Assembly: GCF_028290495.1 (NCBI RefSeq)
Contig: NZ_JAQGJT010000024.1
Span: 1 to 64,000, forward strand
From: Tardiphaga sp.
Lineage (GTDB): Bacteria > Pseudomonadota > Alphaproteobacteria > Rhizobiales > Xanthobacteraceae
Length of the DNA: 64,000 bases
Direction of reading: 5' to 3'
In this document: positions 8,985 to 18,925 of the stretch, piece after piece
Numbering within the stretch: position 1 is the first letter of the stretch
Layout of the letters: each line of letters begins with the position of its first letter
Made by a program: the position numbers and the translations under genes
Notes under the pieces: model-generated
Database searches by the model: none
Seen by the model: the letters and a program-made list of their open reading frames with translations, nothing else
What the model was told of the DNA's origin: nothing

Positions 8985-10634
8985 ATGACAGAATCCCAAG
9001 GGCTCTACAGTGTCGGCCTCGACCAGAACCCCGCCAATTTCGTGCCGCTGTCGCCGCTGAGCTTCCTGGCCCGCAGCGCCGCCGTCTATCCTGACCACCT
9101 CAGCGCTGTCTATGAAGGTCGCCGCTTCACCTGGGCGCAGACCTATGAACGCTGCCGGCGCTTCGCCTCGTTCCTCGCCGCCCGCGGCATCGGCCGTGGC
9201 GACACCGTGGCGGCGATGCTGCCGAACCTGCCGGCGATGAACGAGGCGCACTTTGCGGTGCCGATGGCCGGCGCGGTGCTCAACGCCCTGAACATCCGGC
9301 TCGAGCCGGCCTCGATCGCGTTCCAGCTCGATCATGGCGGGGCGAAAATCCTGCTGGTCGATCCCGAATTCTCGGCCGTCATCTCCGATGCGCTCGCGCT
9401 GATGACCGGACCGGCGCCTTTGGTCATCGACGTCGACGACGCCGCCTACTCCGGCGGAAACCGGATTGGCGAGATCGAATACGAGGACGCCGTGGCGTCC
9501 GGTGATCCCCTCTTCACCAGCGCCTATCCGCTCGACGAATGGGACGCCATTGCGCTCGGCTACACCTCGGGCACGACGGGCAATCCGAAAGGCGTGGTGA
9601 CACATCATCGCGGCGCCTATCTCAATGCCGTCAGCAACATTCTGGCCGCCGGCCTCGGCCAGCATCCGGTGTATCTCTGGACGCTGCCGATGTTCCATTG
9701 CAACGGCTGGTGCTTCCCCTGGACCATCGCCGCCTCCGCCGGGGTCAACGTCTGCCTGCGCAAGGTCGATCCCACCAGGATCTTCGCGCTGATCGCCGAG
9801 CACGGCGTCACCCACATGTCCGGTGCGCCGATCGTCTACGGCACGCTGGTCAATGCACCCGATGCGCCGGCCTATGTCGGCGGGCGGATGGTGCAGGGTT
9901 CGATCGCCGGCGCGCCGCCGCCGATGGCGGTGTTGTCGGGCGCCGAGGGCATCGGCATCAAGCTGACCCACGTCTATGGGCTTACCGAGGTCTATGGGCC
10001 CGCCTCGGTCTGCGCCGAGCAACCCGGCTGGGACGACCTGCCGGCCGATGAGCGCGCCAAACTGAAGCGCCGGCAGGGCGTGCAATATCCGCTGCAGGAA
10101 GCCGTCACCGTGCTCGATCCCGCCACCATGCGCGAGGTGCCGCGCGACGGCGAGACCATCGGCGAGGTCATGTTCCGCGGCAACATCGTGATGAAGGGCT
10201 ATCTGAAGAACGAGAAGGCGACGCGCGAAGCCTTTGAAGGCGGCTGGTTTCACACCGGCGACCTCGGCGTGCTCGATGAATACGGCTACGTCATCATCAA
10301 GGACCGATCCAAGGACATCATCATCTCCGGCGGCGAGAACATCTCGTCGGTCGAGGTCGAGGACGTGCTGTACCGCCACCCCGCGGTGCTGTTCGCCGCC
10401 GTGGTGGCGCAGCCCGACGCCAAATGGGGCGAGGTGCCCTGCGCCTTCGTCGAACTGAAGGCCGGCGCGTCAGCGACCGAAGCCGACATCATCGCCTTCT
10501 GCCGCAGCCAGATGCCCGGCTTCAAGACGCCGAAGTCCGTGGTGTTTAAGGAAATCCCGAAGACATCGACGGGCAAGATCCAGAAGTTCATGCTGCGCGA
10601 TCAGGCGAAATCGAAGGCGGCGATTTCGGAGTAG
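8985..10634 (+). CDS. Acyl-CoA synthetase (AMP-binding)
   Basis: 549 residues, ANL superfamily. Motif A3 YTSGTTGNPKGVVTHHRG (about residues 191-208), A5 YGLTEVYGP, A7 WFHTGDLGVLDEYGY, A8 IIKDRSKDIIISGGENISS and the C-terminal catalytic lysine in KTSTGKIQK. Activates a medium or long fatty or aryl acid to its CoA thioester. It lies 120 bases after the TRAP permease on the same strand with its own spacing, so co-transcription is possible but unproven. Confidence 0.93.
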   Translation: MTESQGLYSVGLDQNPANFVPLSPLSFLARSAAVYPDHLSAVYEGRRFTWAQTYERCRRFASFLAARGIGRGDTVAAMLPNLPAMNEAHFAVPMAGAVLNALNIRLEPASIAFQLDHGGAKILLVDPEFSAVISDALALMTGPAPLVIDVDDAAYSGGNRIGEIEYEDAVASGDPLFTSAYPLDEWDAIALGYTSGTTGNPKGVVTHHRGAYLNAVSNILAAGLGQHPVYLWTLPMFHCNGWCFPWTIAASAGVNVCLRKVDPTRIFALIAEHGVTHMSGAPIVYGTLVNAPDAPAYVGGRMVQGSIAGAPPPMAVLSGAEGIGIKLTHVYGLTEVYGPASVCAEQPGWDDLPADERAKLKRRQGVQYPLQEAVTVLDPATMREVPRDGETIGEVMFRGNIVMKGYLKNEKATREAFEGGWFHTGDLGVLDEYGYVIIKDRSKDIIISGGENISSVEVEDVLYRHPAVLFAAVVAQPDAKWGEVPCAFVELKAGASATEADIIAFCRSQMPGFKTPKSVVFKEIPKTSTGKIQKFMLRDQAKSKAAISE

Positions 10635-10652
10635 CATTCGCCGTGCCACATT

Positions 10653-10800
10653 CTGTCATTCCGGGGCGCGGCGGCGCCACAGGCGATGACGCGCGCCTCC
10701 GGAACCTCGATGTGTGAATCACCTCTGGATTCCCCGCCACTCCAATTGGAGTGGCTGAGGCTCGCTTGCGCAAGGATGCGCTCGCGCCCCGGAACGACAG
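10653..10800. repeat. Dispersed intergenic repeat with 18-bp inverted ends
   Basis: CTGTCATTCCGGGGCGCG (10653-10670) is mirrored at 10783-10800 by CGCGCCCCGGAACGACAG, matching at 17 of 18 positions. The interior has no coding frame. It resembles the elements at 1178-1333 and 63818-63940. Confidence 0.65.
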
Positions 10801-10806
10801 CGTGGG

Positions 10807-11604
10807 CTACTCGATCACCAGCCGCATCCCGTCAAACGCCGGAATGACGCCATCCGGCAGTTGCTGGCGCACCGCTTCGTAATCCACGTCGGCGGTCATG
10901 TTGGTGATCACGGTTCGCTTCGGCTTGAAGCGCGTCGACCACGACAGTGCGTCGTTGATGCTGAAATGGCTGGGGTGCTGGGTGTAGCGCAGCCCGTCGA
11001 TCACCCAGAGATCAAGCCCCTGAAGCGCCGGCCAGCTTTCCTCGGGGATGTCATTGACGTCGGGCGTATAGGCGGCATTGCCGATCCGGTAGCCGAGCGC
11101 CGGAATGTTGCCGTGCTGCACGAGAAACGGCGTCAGCGTCAGCGCGCCGCCGTTGCCTTCGATGGTGCGGCTCTGGCCTGCCTCGATCGACATCTGGTCG
11201 AGGATCGGTGGGTAGTCGCTGCCTTCCGGCGAGACGAAACAATAGGAGAAACGTGGCAGGATATCTTTGGCCGTCGAGGCGTTGAGATAGAACGGAATCC
11301 GGCGGCGCTGATGCAGCACGACCGAACGCAGATCGTCGATGCCATGCGTCTGGTCGGCGTGTTCGTGTGTCAGGAACACCGCGTCGATGTGATATACTTC
11401 GGCGTCGATCAACTGCTCGCGCAGATCCGGCGATGTATCGATCACCACGCGGGTGATGCCGTGTTCGGATTCCCGCTCGACCAGGACTGAGCAGCGGCGG
11501 CGGCGATTTCTGGGGTTGGTGGGGTCGCAGGCGCCCCATCCCAGCGCCGGACGCGGCACGCCGGCCGAGGATCCGCAGCCGAGAATGGTGAGCGTCACCG
11601 TCAT
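10807..11604 (-). CDS. MBL-fold metallo-hydrolase (PhnP-like)
   Basis: 265 residues from the ATG at 11604; the open frame extends further upstream but that part lies over tatD and is a shadow. Metal motif LTHEHADQTHGIDDLR near residues 80-95 and an N-terminal GCGSSAGVPRP loop, typical of the PhnP/RNase Z-like phosphodiesterase branch. Overlaps tatD by four bases, so translation is probably coupled. Likely cytosolic phosphodiesterase; substrate unknown. Confidence 0.9.
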   Translation of the reverse strand: MTVTLTILGCGSSAGVPRPALGWGACDPTNPRNRRRRCSVLVERESEHGITRVVIDTSPDLREQLIDAEVYHIDAVFLTHEHADQTHGIDDLRSVVLHQRRRIPFYLNASTAKDILPRFSYCFVSPEGSDYPPILDQMSIEAGQSRTIEGNGGALTLTPFLVQHGNIPALGYRIGNAAYTPDVNDIPEESWPALQGLDLWVIDGLRYTQHPSHFSINDALSWSTRFKPKRTVITNMTADVDYEAVRQQLPDGVIPAFDGMRLVIE

Positions 11605-12392
11605 GCAGCGGCATCCATCGGCGGCACCTTGCTGAACAGGCGGAAGAAGTTTTCCGTCGTCTGCTTTGACAGCTCTTCCAGCGAGACGCCGCGGGTTTCC
11701 GCCAGCACCTTGGCGGTCTCGATGACATAGGCCGGCTCGCAGCGCTTGCCGCGAAATTTCCCGGGCGCGAGGTACGGTGCATCGGTCTCGACCATGATGC
11801 GGTCGGCGGGAAGCTCGGCGGCGAGGTCGCGCAGCTCCTGCGATTTCTTGAAGGTCAGGATGCCGGTGAAGGAGATCGACAGGCCCAGATCGATCGCCAG
11901 CATCGCGAGGTCGCGGCCGCCGGTGTAGCAGTGCAGCACCGCGCGGAAGGCGCCCTTCCCCATCTCGTCTTCGAGAATGCGGCCGCATTGTTCGTCGGCC
12001 ACGCGGGTATGGATCACCAGCGGCAATCCGGTCGCACGCGCCGCTGCGATATGCGCGCGAAAGCCACGCTCCTGCGCGGCATTGAAGTCGGTGCCGTAGA
12101 AATTATCCAGCCCGGCCTCGCCGAGCGCGACCACCTTCGGATGCTTCGTGAGTTCGATCAGCTCTTCCGCGGGAATGCCGTCTTCCTCGTCGACGTGACC
12201 GGGATGCGTGCCGACCGAGCAGTACACATTCGGAAAGCGTTCGGCGATCGCCAGCAGGCCCGGCAGCCGCTTCACCCGCGTGGAGATCGTCACCAGGCGG
12301 CCGACACCGGCGGCTTCGGCGCGTGCGACAATGCCGTCGAGGTCGTCGGCGAAGTCCGGAAAGTCGAGATGGCAGTGGCTATCAACGAGCAT
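11601..12392 (-). CDS. tatD: TatD family DNase/hydrolase
   Basis: 263 residues. Metal-dependent hydrolase with the N-terminal DSHCHLDF, the GEAGLDNFY motif, the HTR motif and the C-terminal ETDAPYLAP. TatD enzymes are 3'-5' exonucleases or deacylases of broad use. It starts just after metG on the same strand and overlaps the MBL gene by four bases, the standard alphaproteobacterial holB-metG-tatD order. Confidence 0.94.
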   Translation of the reverse strand: MLVDSHCHLDFPDFADDLDGIVARAEAAGVGRLVTISTRVKRLPGLLAIAERFPNVYCSVGTHPGHVDEEDGIPAEELIELTKHPKVVALGEAGLDNFYGTDFNAAQERGFRAHIAAARATGLPLVIHTRVADEQCGRILEDEMGKGAFRAVLHCYTGGRDLAMLAIDLGLSISFTGILTFKKSQELRDLAAELPADRIMVETDAPYLAPGKFRGKRCEPAYVIETAKVLAETRGVSLEELSKQTTENFFRLFSKVPPMDAAA

Positions 12393-12399
12393 GGGTTTC

Positions 12400-13962
12400 T
12401 CAGGCGCCCGGTGTCGGTTCGACGTAGCGCGGAAACACGCCGGTCGGTGTCGGCAGCTGCGTGCCGGCCTTGATGCGCGTTGCTAGAGCCGCGAAGGCAC
12501 GTGCGTCGGCTGCAATGCCGAGCACGTCGAGCAGCTTGGCGCATGATGCCGGCATCACCGGCTGCGCCAGGATTGCGACCTGCCGCACCACTTCGGCGGT
12601 GACGTACAGCACGGTGCCCTGCTTCTTCGGATCGGTCTTGGCCAGCGCCCACGGCGCCTCGCCCGCAAAGTAACGGTTCGCTTCCGCCACCACGTTCCAC
12701 ACCGCGTTGAGCGCCTGATGGATCTGCTGCGTCGCCATCGCCGTGCGTGCGTGCTCCAGCATACCATCGGCTTGCGCCAGGATGGCTTTGTCGTTGTCGC
12801 TGAATTCGCCGGGCTCCGGCAGCACGCCGCCGAACTGCTTGGCGATCATCGACAGCGAGCGCTGCGCAAGGTTGCCGAGATCGTTGGCGAGGTCGGCGTT
12901 GGTGCGGTTGACGATGGCCTCGTGATTGTAGCTACCGTCCTGCCCGAACGGCACTTCGCGCAGCAGGAAGTAGCGCACCTGATCGACGCCGTATTGCACA
13001 GCCAGATTGAAGGGGTCGACGACGTTGCCGACCGACTTCGACATCTTCTCGCCCTTGTTGAACAGGAAGCCGTGCGCAAAGACGCGCTTCGGCAGTGCGA
13101 TGCCGGCCGACATCAGGAACGCCGGCCAGTACACCGCGTGGAAGCGGATGATGTCCTTGCCGATGATATGCGCATCCGCCGGCCAGTAGTGCCAGCGTTC
13201 GGCGCCTTCATCGGGGAAGCCGGCGCCGGTGATGTAGTTGGTCAGCGCATCGACCCAGACATACATTACGTGCTTCGGATCATTGGGGACCTTGACGCCC
13301 CAGTCGAAGGTGGTGCGCGAGATCGACAGATCCTTCAGTCCGCCTTTGACGAAGCTGACCACTTCGTTGCGACGGGTGTCCGGGCCGATAAAGTCCGGCT
13401 GCTCTTCATAGAGCTTGAGCAACTTGTCCTGATAGGCGGCGAGCTTGAAGAAATAGCTGCTCTCCTCGACCCAATCGACCGGCGTGCCCTGCGGTCCCCT
13501 GCGCACCTTGTCCTCGCCGACGACCGTTTCGTCCTCGGCGTAATAGGCCTCGTCGCGCACTGAATACCAGCCGGCGTAGCTGTCGAGATAGATGTCGCCA
13601 TTGTCGGCCATGCGCTGCCAGATAGCCTGGCTTGAGCGGTGATGCTCCTCCTCGGAGGTGCGGATGAAGCGGTCGTAGGAAATGTTGAGGACGCGGTCCA
13701 TTTCCTTGAACTGCGCGGCGTTGCGCGTCGCAAGGTCCGAAGGCGTCATGTCCTCCTTCTGCGCCGTCTGCACCATTTTTTGGCCGTGCTCGTCCGTGCC
13801 GGTCAGGAAGAACACATCCTTGCCGTCAAGCCGCTGGAAGCGCGCCAGCGCATCAGTCGCGATCGCCTCATAGGCGTGGCCGATATGCGGAACGCCATTG
13901 GGATACGCAATCGCGGTCGTGATGTAGTAGGAGCCGCGGGACAAATTGGTCGCATTCGCCAT
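12400..13962 (-). CDS. metG: Methionyl-tRNA synthetase
   Basis: 520 residues, the short form without the C-terminal dimer/tRNA-binding domain. HIGH motif at residues 26-29 ([10 protein letters not shown]), KMSKS near residue 305 ([10 protein letters not shown]). No CxxC knuckle in the connective peptide, so it belongs to the zinc-free type. Charges tRNA-Met in the cytoplasm. Seven bases separate it from tatD. Confidence 0.96.
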   Translation of the reverse strand: MANATNLSRGSYYITTAIAYPNGVPHIGHAYEAIATDALARFQRLDGKDVFFLTGTDEHGQKMVQTAQKEDMTPSDLATRNAAQFKEMDRVLNISYDRFIRTSEEEHHRSSQAIWQRMADNGDIYLDSYAGWYSVRDEAYYAEDETVVGEDKVRRGPQGTPVDWVEESSYFFKLAAYQDKLLKLYEEQPDFIGPDTRRNEVVSFVKGGLKDLSISRTTFDWGVKVPNDPKHVMYVWVDALTNYITGAGFPDEGAERWHYWPADAHIIGKDIIRFHAVYWPAFLMSAGIALPKRVFAHGFLFNKGEKMSKSVGNVVDPFNLAVQYGVDQVRYFLLREVPFGQDGSYNHEAIVNRTNADLANDLGNLAQRSLSMIAKQFGGVLPEPGEFSDNDKAILAQADGMLEHARTAMATQQIHQALNAVWNVVAEANRYFAGEAPWALAKTDPKKQGTVLYVTAEVVRQVAILAQPVMPASCAKLLDVLGIAADARAFAALATRIKAGTQLPTPTGVFPRYVEPTPGA

Positions 13963-14047
13963 AGCTGCGAAAGCCTTTCATCGCATGTGAAGTCGTCGAT
14001 CTTCAAGATATTGGCCGGAGCGCGGCTTGGCCGAAGCGCGGCTGACG

Positions 14048-15097
14048 TTAGCGCGTCGCTTCCGTGAGAAGCCCGAACACCGAGAAAACCAGCGGTTTTC
14101 GTTCGAGATTGTAGGATTCGGTCTCGCGCGCGGCACGGTTGATCTTTTCCCATACCTCCGCCAGCCGCGCAAGACGCGGCAGGTTGGCGTTGGCATTGGC
14201 GTCGTCGGCGCGCATCCGCTCCCCGATCCAGCGATCGACGCTGTCGACGAAGGCGCCGAGCACGGCGCGGTCGCTGCCGCCGAGCGCATCGCCGAGTGCG
14301 TGCAGCTCGCGCGGATCGACATGCGGCAGCGTATCGAGAAGTGCTGCGGTGCGCTGGTGCAGTTTCAGCGCGCCGCCGCCGAGCAGGTTGAGCGCGCGCG
14401 ACACGCTTCCCTCGGAGGCCTCTGCTGCCTCCTCCAGCAATGGATCGGTCTCATCGAGACCGCCGGCCAGTGCGGCGGCATGGAGGACGTCGGAAGTCGC
14501 CAGCGGCCGCAGCGCCAGCTTGCGGCAGCGCGACTGGATGGTCGGCAACAGCTTTGCCGGCGAACTCGTCACCAGCAGGAACAGGGAGCGCTGTGGCGGC
14601 TCCTCGAGCACCTTGAGCAGCGCATTGGCGGCATTGGCGTTCATCTCGTCCACGGTATCGACGATGCACACCCGCCAGCCGTCCACCGCCGCGGTCGAGC
14701 CGAAGAACGGCACCGTCCGGCGCGTCTCATTGACGGAGACGAAGGTCGGCATCACGCCCTTTTCGTTGACCGTGCGCTCCAGCGTCAGCAGCCCGCCGTG
14801 GGCGCCAGAGGCGACCTGACGCGCCACGGGATGCGATGCATCGATCTCCAGTGTCGCGGCCGATTGTACCTGCGCCGATGCGGGATCGCGATGCGTCAGC
14901 ACGAAGCGCGCCATCCGGTAGGCCAGCGTCGCCTTGCCGATCCCCTGCGCGCCTGACATCAGCCAGGCATGCGGAATCCGTCCGCCACGATAGGCCTCCA
15001 GCAGCGTCTGCTCGGCGTCGTGGTGGCCGAACAAGGCTGTTGTCTCGCGCGGCAGCGGCATGGCCGACTGCGGTTCACTGGTGCGGGCGGCGCTCAT
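14048..15097 (-). CDS. holB: DNA polymerase III delta' subunit
   Basis: 349 residues, AAA+ clamp-loader subunit. P-loop GAQGIGKATLAYRM (about residues 49-62), Walker-B region CIVDTVDEMNANAANALLKVLEEPP and sensor-1 LVTSSPAKLLPTIQSRCRKL. The start overlaps the tmk stop by four bases. Works in the clamp loader with DnaX and HolA. Confidence 0.94.
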   Translation of the reverse strand: MSAARTSEPQSAMPLPRETTALFGHHDAEQTLLEAYRGGRIPHAWLMSGAQGIGKATLAYRMARFVLTHRDPASAQVQSAATLEIDASHPVARQVASGAHGGLLTLERTVNEKGVMPTFVSVNETRRTVPFFGSTAAVDGWRVCIVDTVDEMNANAANALLKVLEEPPQRSLFLLVTSSPAKLLPTIQSRCRKLALRPLATSDVLHAAALAGGLDETDPLLEEAAEASEGSVSRALNLLGGGALKLHQRTAALLDTLPHVDPRELHALGDALGGSDRAVLGAFVDSVDRWIGERMRADDANANANLPRLARLAEVWEKINRAARETESYNLERKPLVFSVFGLLTEATR

Positions 15098-15786
15098 GCG
15101 GATACGTTCTCGTGGTAAGGTTGTTCAGATAGCAGCCGCTTGTTCAGTGCTGCCCAGATCTGCGCTGCGACCTCGGAGGCGTCGATACTGGCGTCGATCA
15201 GCACGCAACGCTGCGGCTCGTCGTGCGCGATCTGCCGGAATGCGTCGCGCAGCCCCTGATGAAACGCGAGGCCCTCGGCCTCAAAGCGGTCCGGCGCGCT
15301 CTTGCCGCGACGCACCGCGGCGCGCGTCATGCCGATCTCGACGGGGATATCGAGGATCACCGTGAGGTCGGGCTTGAGCCCGCCGATGGTGACGCGCTCC
15401 ATTGCATCGAGCACTTCGGGCGCGACGTGGCCGAGCCGCCCCTGATAGGCCCGCGTCGAATCCGAGAAGCGGTCGCACAACACCCAGACTCCTTGCGCCA
15501 GCGCCGGCTCGATCACCGCATGGACATGGTCGTCCCGCGCCGCCGCAAACAGCAGCGTCTCGGCTTCCGGCCCCAGCAACTTGCCCATGCCGGACAGCAC
15601 GACATGGCGGATGATCTCGGCCCCGGGCGAGCCGCCGGGCTCGCGGGTGACGATTGCGCGGATGCCGGCCTCGTCGAGCCGGTCGGCGAGCATACGGATC
15701 TGCGTCGATTTGCCGGCGCCCTCGCCGCCTTCAAAACTGATGAAGCGGCCGCGCAATGCGGCATCAGGTGACAAGGTCATCGTCAC
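15094..15786 (-). CDS. tmk: Thymidylate kinase
   Basis: 230 residues. dTMP to dTDP. P-loop ISFEGGEGAGKSTQ, the TREPGGSPGAE motif that binds dTMP, and DRFSDSTRAYQG. The GTG at 15786 overlaps the stop of the upstream carboxypeptidase gene (GTGA); an ATG six bases later (15780) is an alternative. Sits in the carboxypeptidase-tmk-holB run. Confidence 0.95.
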   Translation of the reverse strand: MTMTLSPDAALRGRFISFEGGEGAGKSTQIRMLADRLDEAGIRAIVTREPGGSPGAEIIRHVVLSGMGKLLGPEAETLLFAAARDDHVHAVIEPALAQGVWVLCDRFSDSTRAYQGRLGHVAPEVLDAMERVTIGGLKPDLTVILDIPVEIGMTRAAVRRGKSAPDRFEAEGLAFHQGLRDAFRQIAHDEPQRCVLIDASIDASEVAAQIWAALNKRLLSEQPYHENVSA

Positions 15787-17042
15787 AGCTTTGCGACGCC
15801 GGCGCGGAACAGGCCGACAACCAGTTCGCTGGCGCCATCGATCGCGCGCCGCATCGTCGATCCCTGGCCTATGGCTTCCGCGGCATAGAGCGGCGTTTCA
15901 ACGGCGACATTGGCGCCACGCATCACCCGTACAATTCCAACCGGCCGGCCGACCTCGACGGGCGCACGGACCGGACCGTTGTAGACGATGCGCGCGATCA
16001 GCCTGTCGCTGCCGTTCTTCTGCACCATCACCTTGACCGGCTCCTTGCTGCTCAGCGCGACCGAGCCGCTGTCGCCGCCGAACACTTTTGCATAGCCGAC
16101 CGGCTGGCCGGCTGCGAACAGGGTGCGCGATTCAAAATTCTTGTATCCCCATTCCAGCAGCTTCTTGGCCTCGGTGACGCGGTCGTCGGGATCATCGACG
16201 CCGTTGACCACCGCGATCAACCGCATGCCGTTCTGCACCGCGGTGCCGGCCATGCCGTAGCCCGCCTCCTTGGTGTAGCCGGTGACAAGGCCATCGGCGC
16301 CTTCGAGCAGGTTGAGCAAGGGATTGCGGTTGGTCTGCCGGATCTTGTTCCAGGTGAATTCGCGCTCGTTGTAGAGCTTGTACAGATCCGGATAGGTCTG
16401 GATCATGTGCCGCGTCAGCCGGCCGATCTCGCGCACCGGCATCCGGTTGTCTGGATCCGGCAGACCGTTGGAATTGGCGAAGGTCGACTTGGGCAATCCC
16501 AGCTCGCGTGCCCGCGCCGTCATCTTGTCGGCAAAGGCTTTCTCGCTGCCGGCGATGCCCTCCGCCAGGATCATGCCGGAATCGTTGCCGCTCTGGACGA
16601 TCATGCCGCGCAGGAGGTCGCTGACCGCCACGCGGCTGTTGAGCGCGGCAAACATCGTCGCGCCGCCGGCGGGCGCGCCGCCCTTGCGCCAGGCGTTCTC
16701 GCTGACGCGGTATTCGTCGGTGAGTTTGATGTCGCCGCGCTGGATCATGCTGAACACCAGTTCGGCGGTCATCAGCTTCGCCATGCTCGAAGGCTGGCGC
16801 AATTCGTCGGCGTTCTTCTCGAACAGCACGCTGCCGGAGCTCGCTTCGATCAGGATCGCGGTCGGCGCATCGGTGTCATAGCCGCCGTCCTCGACCGGTT
16901 TCTTGGCGCCCTGCACGCTTTGATTGGCGGCATAGGCCACGCCTGACAGTGCGAGGCCGACGGCGACCAGCCCAGCCAGCAGGATGCGCCAGCGCGAGGC
17001 GGCGGTCGGGAGCGTGTGGAGCGCGGTGACGATCGGTGCCAT
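15783..17042 (-). CDS. D-alanyl-D-alanine carboxypeptidase (DacC/DacF type)
   Basis: 419 residues. A hydrophobic segment near residues 18-40 is a signal peptide or anchor. Penicillin-binding motifs: SSMAKLM (SxxK) near residue 83, SGN (SxN) near 142, and a third motif that reads DGLVTGYTKEAGYG where most family members have KTG. C-terminal PBP5-like beta domain present. Trims pentapeptide stem ends in the periplasm. The valine in place of the KTG lysine is unusual and is listed as a finding. Confidence 0.9.
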   Translation of the reverse strand: MAPIVTALHTLPTAASRWRILLAGLVAVGLALSGVAYAANQSVQGAKKPVEDGGYDTDAPTAILIEASSGSVLFEKNADELRQPSSMAKLMTAELVFSMIQRGDIKLTDEYRVSENAWRKGGAPAGGATMFAALNSRVAVSDLLRGMIVQSGNDSGMILAEGIAGSEKAFADKMTARARELGLPKSTFANSNGLPDPDNRMPVREIGRLTRHMIQTYPDLYKLYNEREFTWNKIRQTNRNPLLNLLEGADGLVTGYTKEAGYGMAGTAVQNGMRLIAVVNGVDDPDDRVTEAKKLLEWGYKNFESRTLFAAGQPVGYAKVFGGDSGSVALSSKEPVKVMVQKNGSDRLIARIVYNGPVRAPVEVGRPVGIVRVMRGANVAVETPLYAAEAIGQGSTMRRAIDGASELVVGLFRAGVAKL

Positions 17043-17138
17043 GAGGTGTCCTGAGGGCCCCGAGTCATACCAGCATCACCCTGCGCAAACAACGCAAGCC
17101 GCCACAGCTGGCGGGCCTGCTTTGTCACGTCATCGGGA

Positions 17139-18065
17139 TCAATACAGGCCGCGGCCGGACAGGATATCGCGGGCCTCGTCGGCCGGCGCCCTCTCGGCGT
17201 CGGGCTCGGGCGCCGCGTAACGGCTGTCATTCTCGTAGGATACCGCGCGGCGGTTTTCGACCATGCGGGGATTCTGCCGGACCCGGCCGGAGGCGGACAT
17301 TTCTGATGTCGCGTTGATCGAGGCCATGTCAGCCGACGTGTTGCCGAGCGAGTACGGCCGTCCTTCGGGCATCGGCACATTGCCGTGGGCGACGCGATTC
17401 TGGGTCGGCATGTCCGGCACGAAAGAACGCGCCGAGGCGACGCGGACCATCGAAGGCGACGGCGCCGGTTCGCCGGTGCGCAACGTGGCCACCAGCTGGC
17501 GGTCGTCGGAGCCTTCCAGCGGCGCGCGTGCGACGTATTCGACGCGCACCTTGGCGATGCCGTTGCCCTTGAATTCAAGCAGTTCGGCGGCTCGGTTGGA
17601 AACGTCGATCAGGCGGTTGCCGTGGTACGGGCCACGGTCGTTGACGCGAACGATCAGCGATTTGCCGTTGCTGATGTTGGTGACGCGGGCATAAGAGGGA
17701 ATCGGCAGCGTCGGATGCGCGGCGGTCAGCGAAGTCATGTCGAACACTTCGCCATTGGCGGTGAGCCGGCCATGGAAGGCGTCGCCGTACCACGAGGCCA
17801 TGCCCTCGGCGCGGTAGTTGACGTCCTCTTCCGGCACGTAGGTCTTGCCGGCGACCGTATAGGGCTTGCCGACGCGGTAGGTGCCGCCGCCTTTCGGCAC
17901 TGGCTCGCCTGCGGCGACGACGCGCGGACTGGTGGAAACGCCGTATTTCGGATCGAGGCGGCTCAACTTGCCGGAGGAACCGCAATTGGCCAGCGCCAGG
18001 CAGGCACCCACGGCGGCGGCCGCTCGCGCGGCACGGACCAGCCCGTATGATTCACGATTCCCCAT
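17139..18065 (-). CDS. rlpA: RlpA-like lipoprotein, septal ring lytic transglycosylase family
   Basis: 308 residues from the ATG at 18065; longer starts (18140) would put 25 polar residues before the signal peptide. Lipobox LANC near residue 29. Double-psi beta-barrel domain GMASWYGDAFHGRLTANGE...RVNDRGPY...IDVSNRAAE. The rest is a long low-complexity tail without a visible SPOR domain. Outer-membrane lipoprotein acting on peptidoglycan. Follows at about 100 bases upstream of the carboxypeptidase gene. Confidence 0.88.
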   Translation of the reverse strand: MGNRESYGLVRAARAAAAVGACLALANCGSSGKLSRLDPKYGVSTSPRVVAAGEPVPKGGGTYRVGKPYTVAGKTYVPEEDVNYRAEGMASWYGDAFHGRLTANGEVFDMTSLTAAHPTLPIPSYARVTNISNGKSLIVRVNDRGPYHGNRLIDVSNRAAELLEFKGNGIAKVRVEYVARAPLEGSDDRQLVATLRTGEPAPSPSMVRVASARSFVPDMPTQNRVAHGNVPMPEGRPYSLGNTSADMASINATSEMSASGRVRQNPRMVENRRAVSYENDSRYAAPEPDAERAPADEARDILSGRGLY

Positions 18066-18368
18066 AAGCCCCAATACCATTCCGGCGGCAGGCTGCCCAT
18101 TCGGGCGATGCGCAAACCGCAAATCTCGATACAGCCCCACAACCGCACCAAGAGATGAAGATATCGCGGATCAATCGCGGCGGAAATGCGGCGACGGCCG
18201 GTATGGTTAAGAGGGCGTTGCCACGAAGGTACCGCAGTTCTCACTTGGAGAAAGCGCCCTAAGTGGGAATAAAACCTTACAAATTTGCCAATTTGTCGCA
18301 GGTCGGAACGAGCGTCTGGGTGCTGGAGTTTACAGACGTTTTATGTCCGCCAGATAAAACTACCACCC

Positions 18369-18533
18369 ATGAGACACATCATCCGCAAGTTCATCGAAGA
18401 CGAATCTGGCGCCACCGCCATTGAGTATGGTCTGATTGCTGCTGGCATCTCGCTGGTGATCATCGCTGCCGTCAACGGCATCGGCACCAAGCTGAACACC
18501 AAGTTCACCGCGATCAACACCTCGCTCAAATAG
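18369..18533 (+). CDS. Flp/Fap family pilin
   Basis: 54 residues. Short basic leader, then ESGATAIEYGLIAAGISLVIIAAVNGIG: the conserved prepilin core with glutamate at +5 relative to the G|A cleavage site and a single hydrophobic helix. Tight-adherence (Tad) pilus subunit, processed by a TadV-type peptidase. No cpaB/tad genes are nearby, so the machinery must be elsewhere. The ATG at 18369 is preferred; 28 upstream codons look non-coding. Confidence 0.9.
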   Translation: MRHIIRKFIEDESGATAIEYGLIAAGISLVIIAAVNGIGTKLNTKFTAINTSLK

Positions 18534-18644
18534 CCCCTCGATCCCAGACCTTGGCACGCCGGTGTCGCCGGACCGAATTGTCTCGCTATCGTCGTGTTGC
18601 GCGCGCATCACTGCCCCTTGATCCCACCCGGTCAGGAGCAGGCG

Positions 18645-18851
18645 ATGAACGAACGGCTGACGACGCTGATCAAGGCGCGCGAGCGCATGATCGAGGACCG
18701 CGACGCTTTCGCCAAGGTCCTGGCGGCGCCGTTCGACCGCGACAAGGCCGAGCGTGCCCGCAACCGCTTTATCGAGATCCAGACACTGGTTGATGCGATC
18801 GACCGCGCTATCGCGGGCGAGCAGGCCGTCCCTGCCCCGTCGATCGGCTGA
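18645..18851 (+). CDS. Small hypothetical protein, helical
   Basis: 68 residues from the ATG at 18645, preceded by CAGGAGCAGGCG. Highly charged and helical (ARERMIEDRDAFAKVL, ARNRFIEIQTLVDAIDRAI). Cytosolic. No family recognised. Followed directly by a hairpin that serves as terminator. Confidence 0.6.
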   Translation: MNERLTTLIKARERMIEDRDAFAKVLAAPFDRDKAERARNRFIEIQTLVDAIDRAIAGEQAVPAPSIG

Positions 18852-18869
18852 AAGCCGCTATCGAAATGC

Positions 18870-18902
18870 AAAACGCGCCGCCCTTCCGGGACGGCGCGTT
18901 TT
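18870..18902. terminator. Bidirectional rho-independent terminator
   Basis: Arms AAAACGCGCCG and CGGCGCGTTTT pair around a short loop, with A run on one side and T run on the other, so it can end the plus-strand small gene and the minus-strand gene at 18926. Confidence 0.75.
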
Positions 18903-18925
18903 CGCTGGGTTCGTGGAGGCTTGCC

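Noticed and set aside
8874-10379. 501-codon minus-strand frame over the acyl-CoA synthetase
   Set aside because: Antisense shadow; the plus-strand gene shows all ANL motifs.
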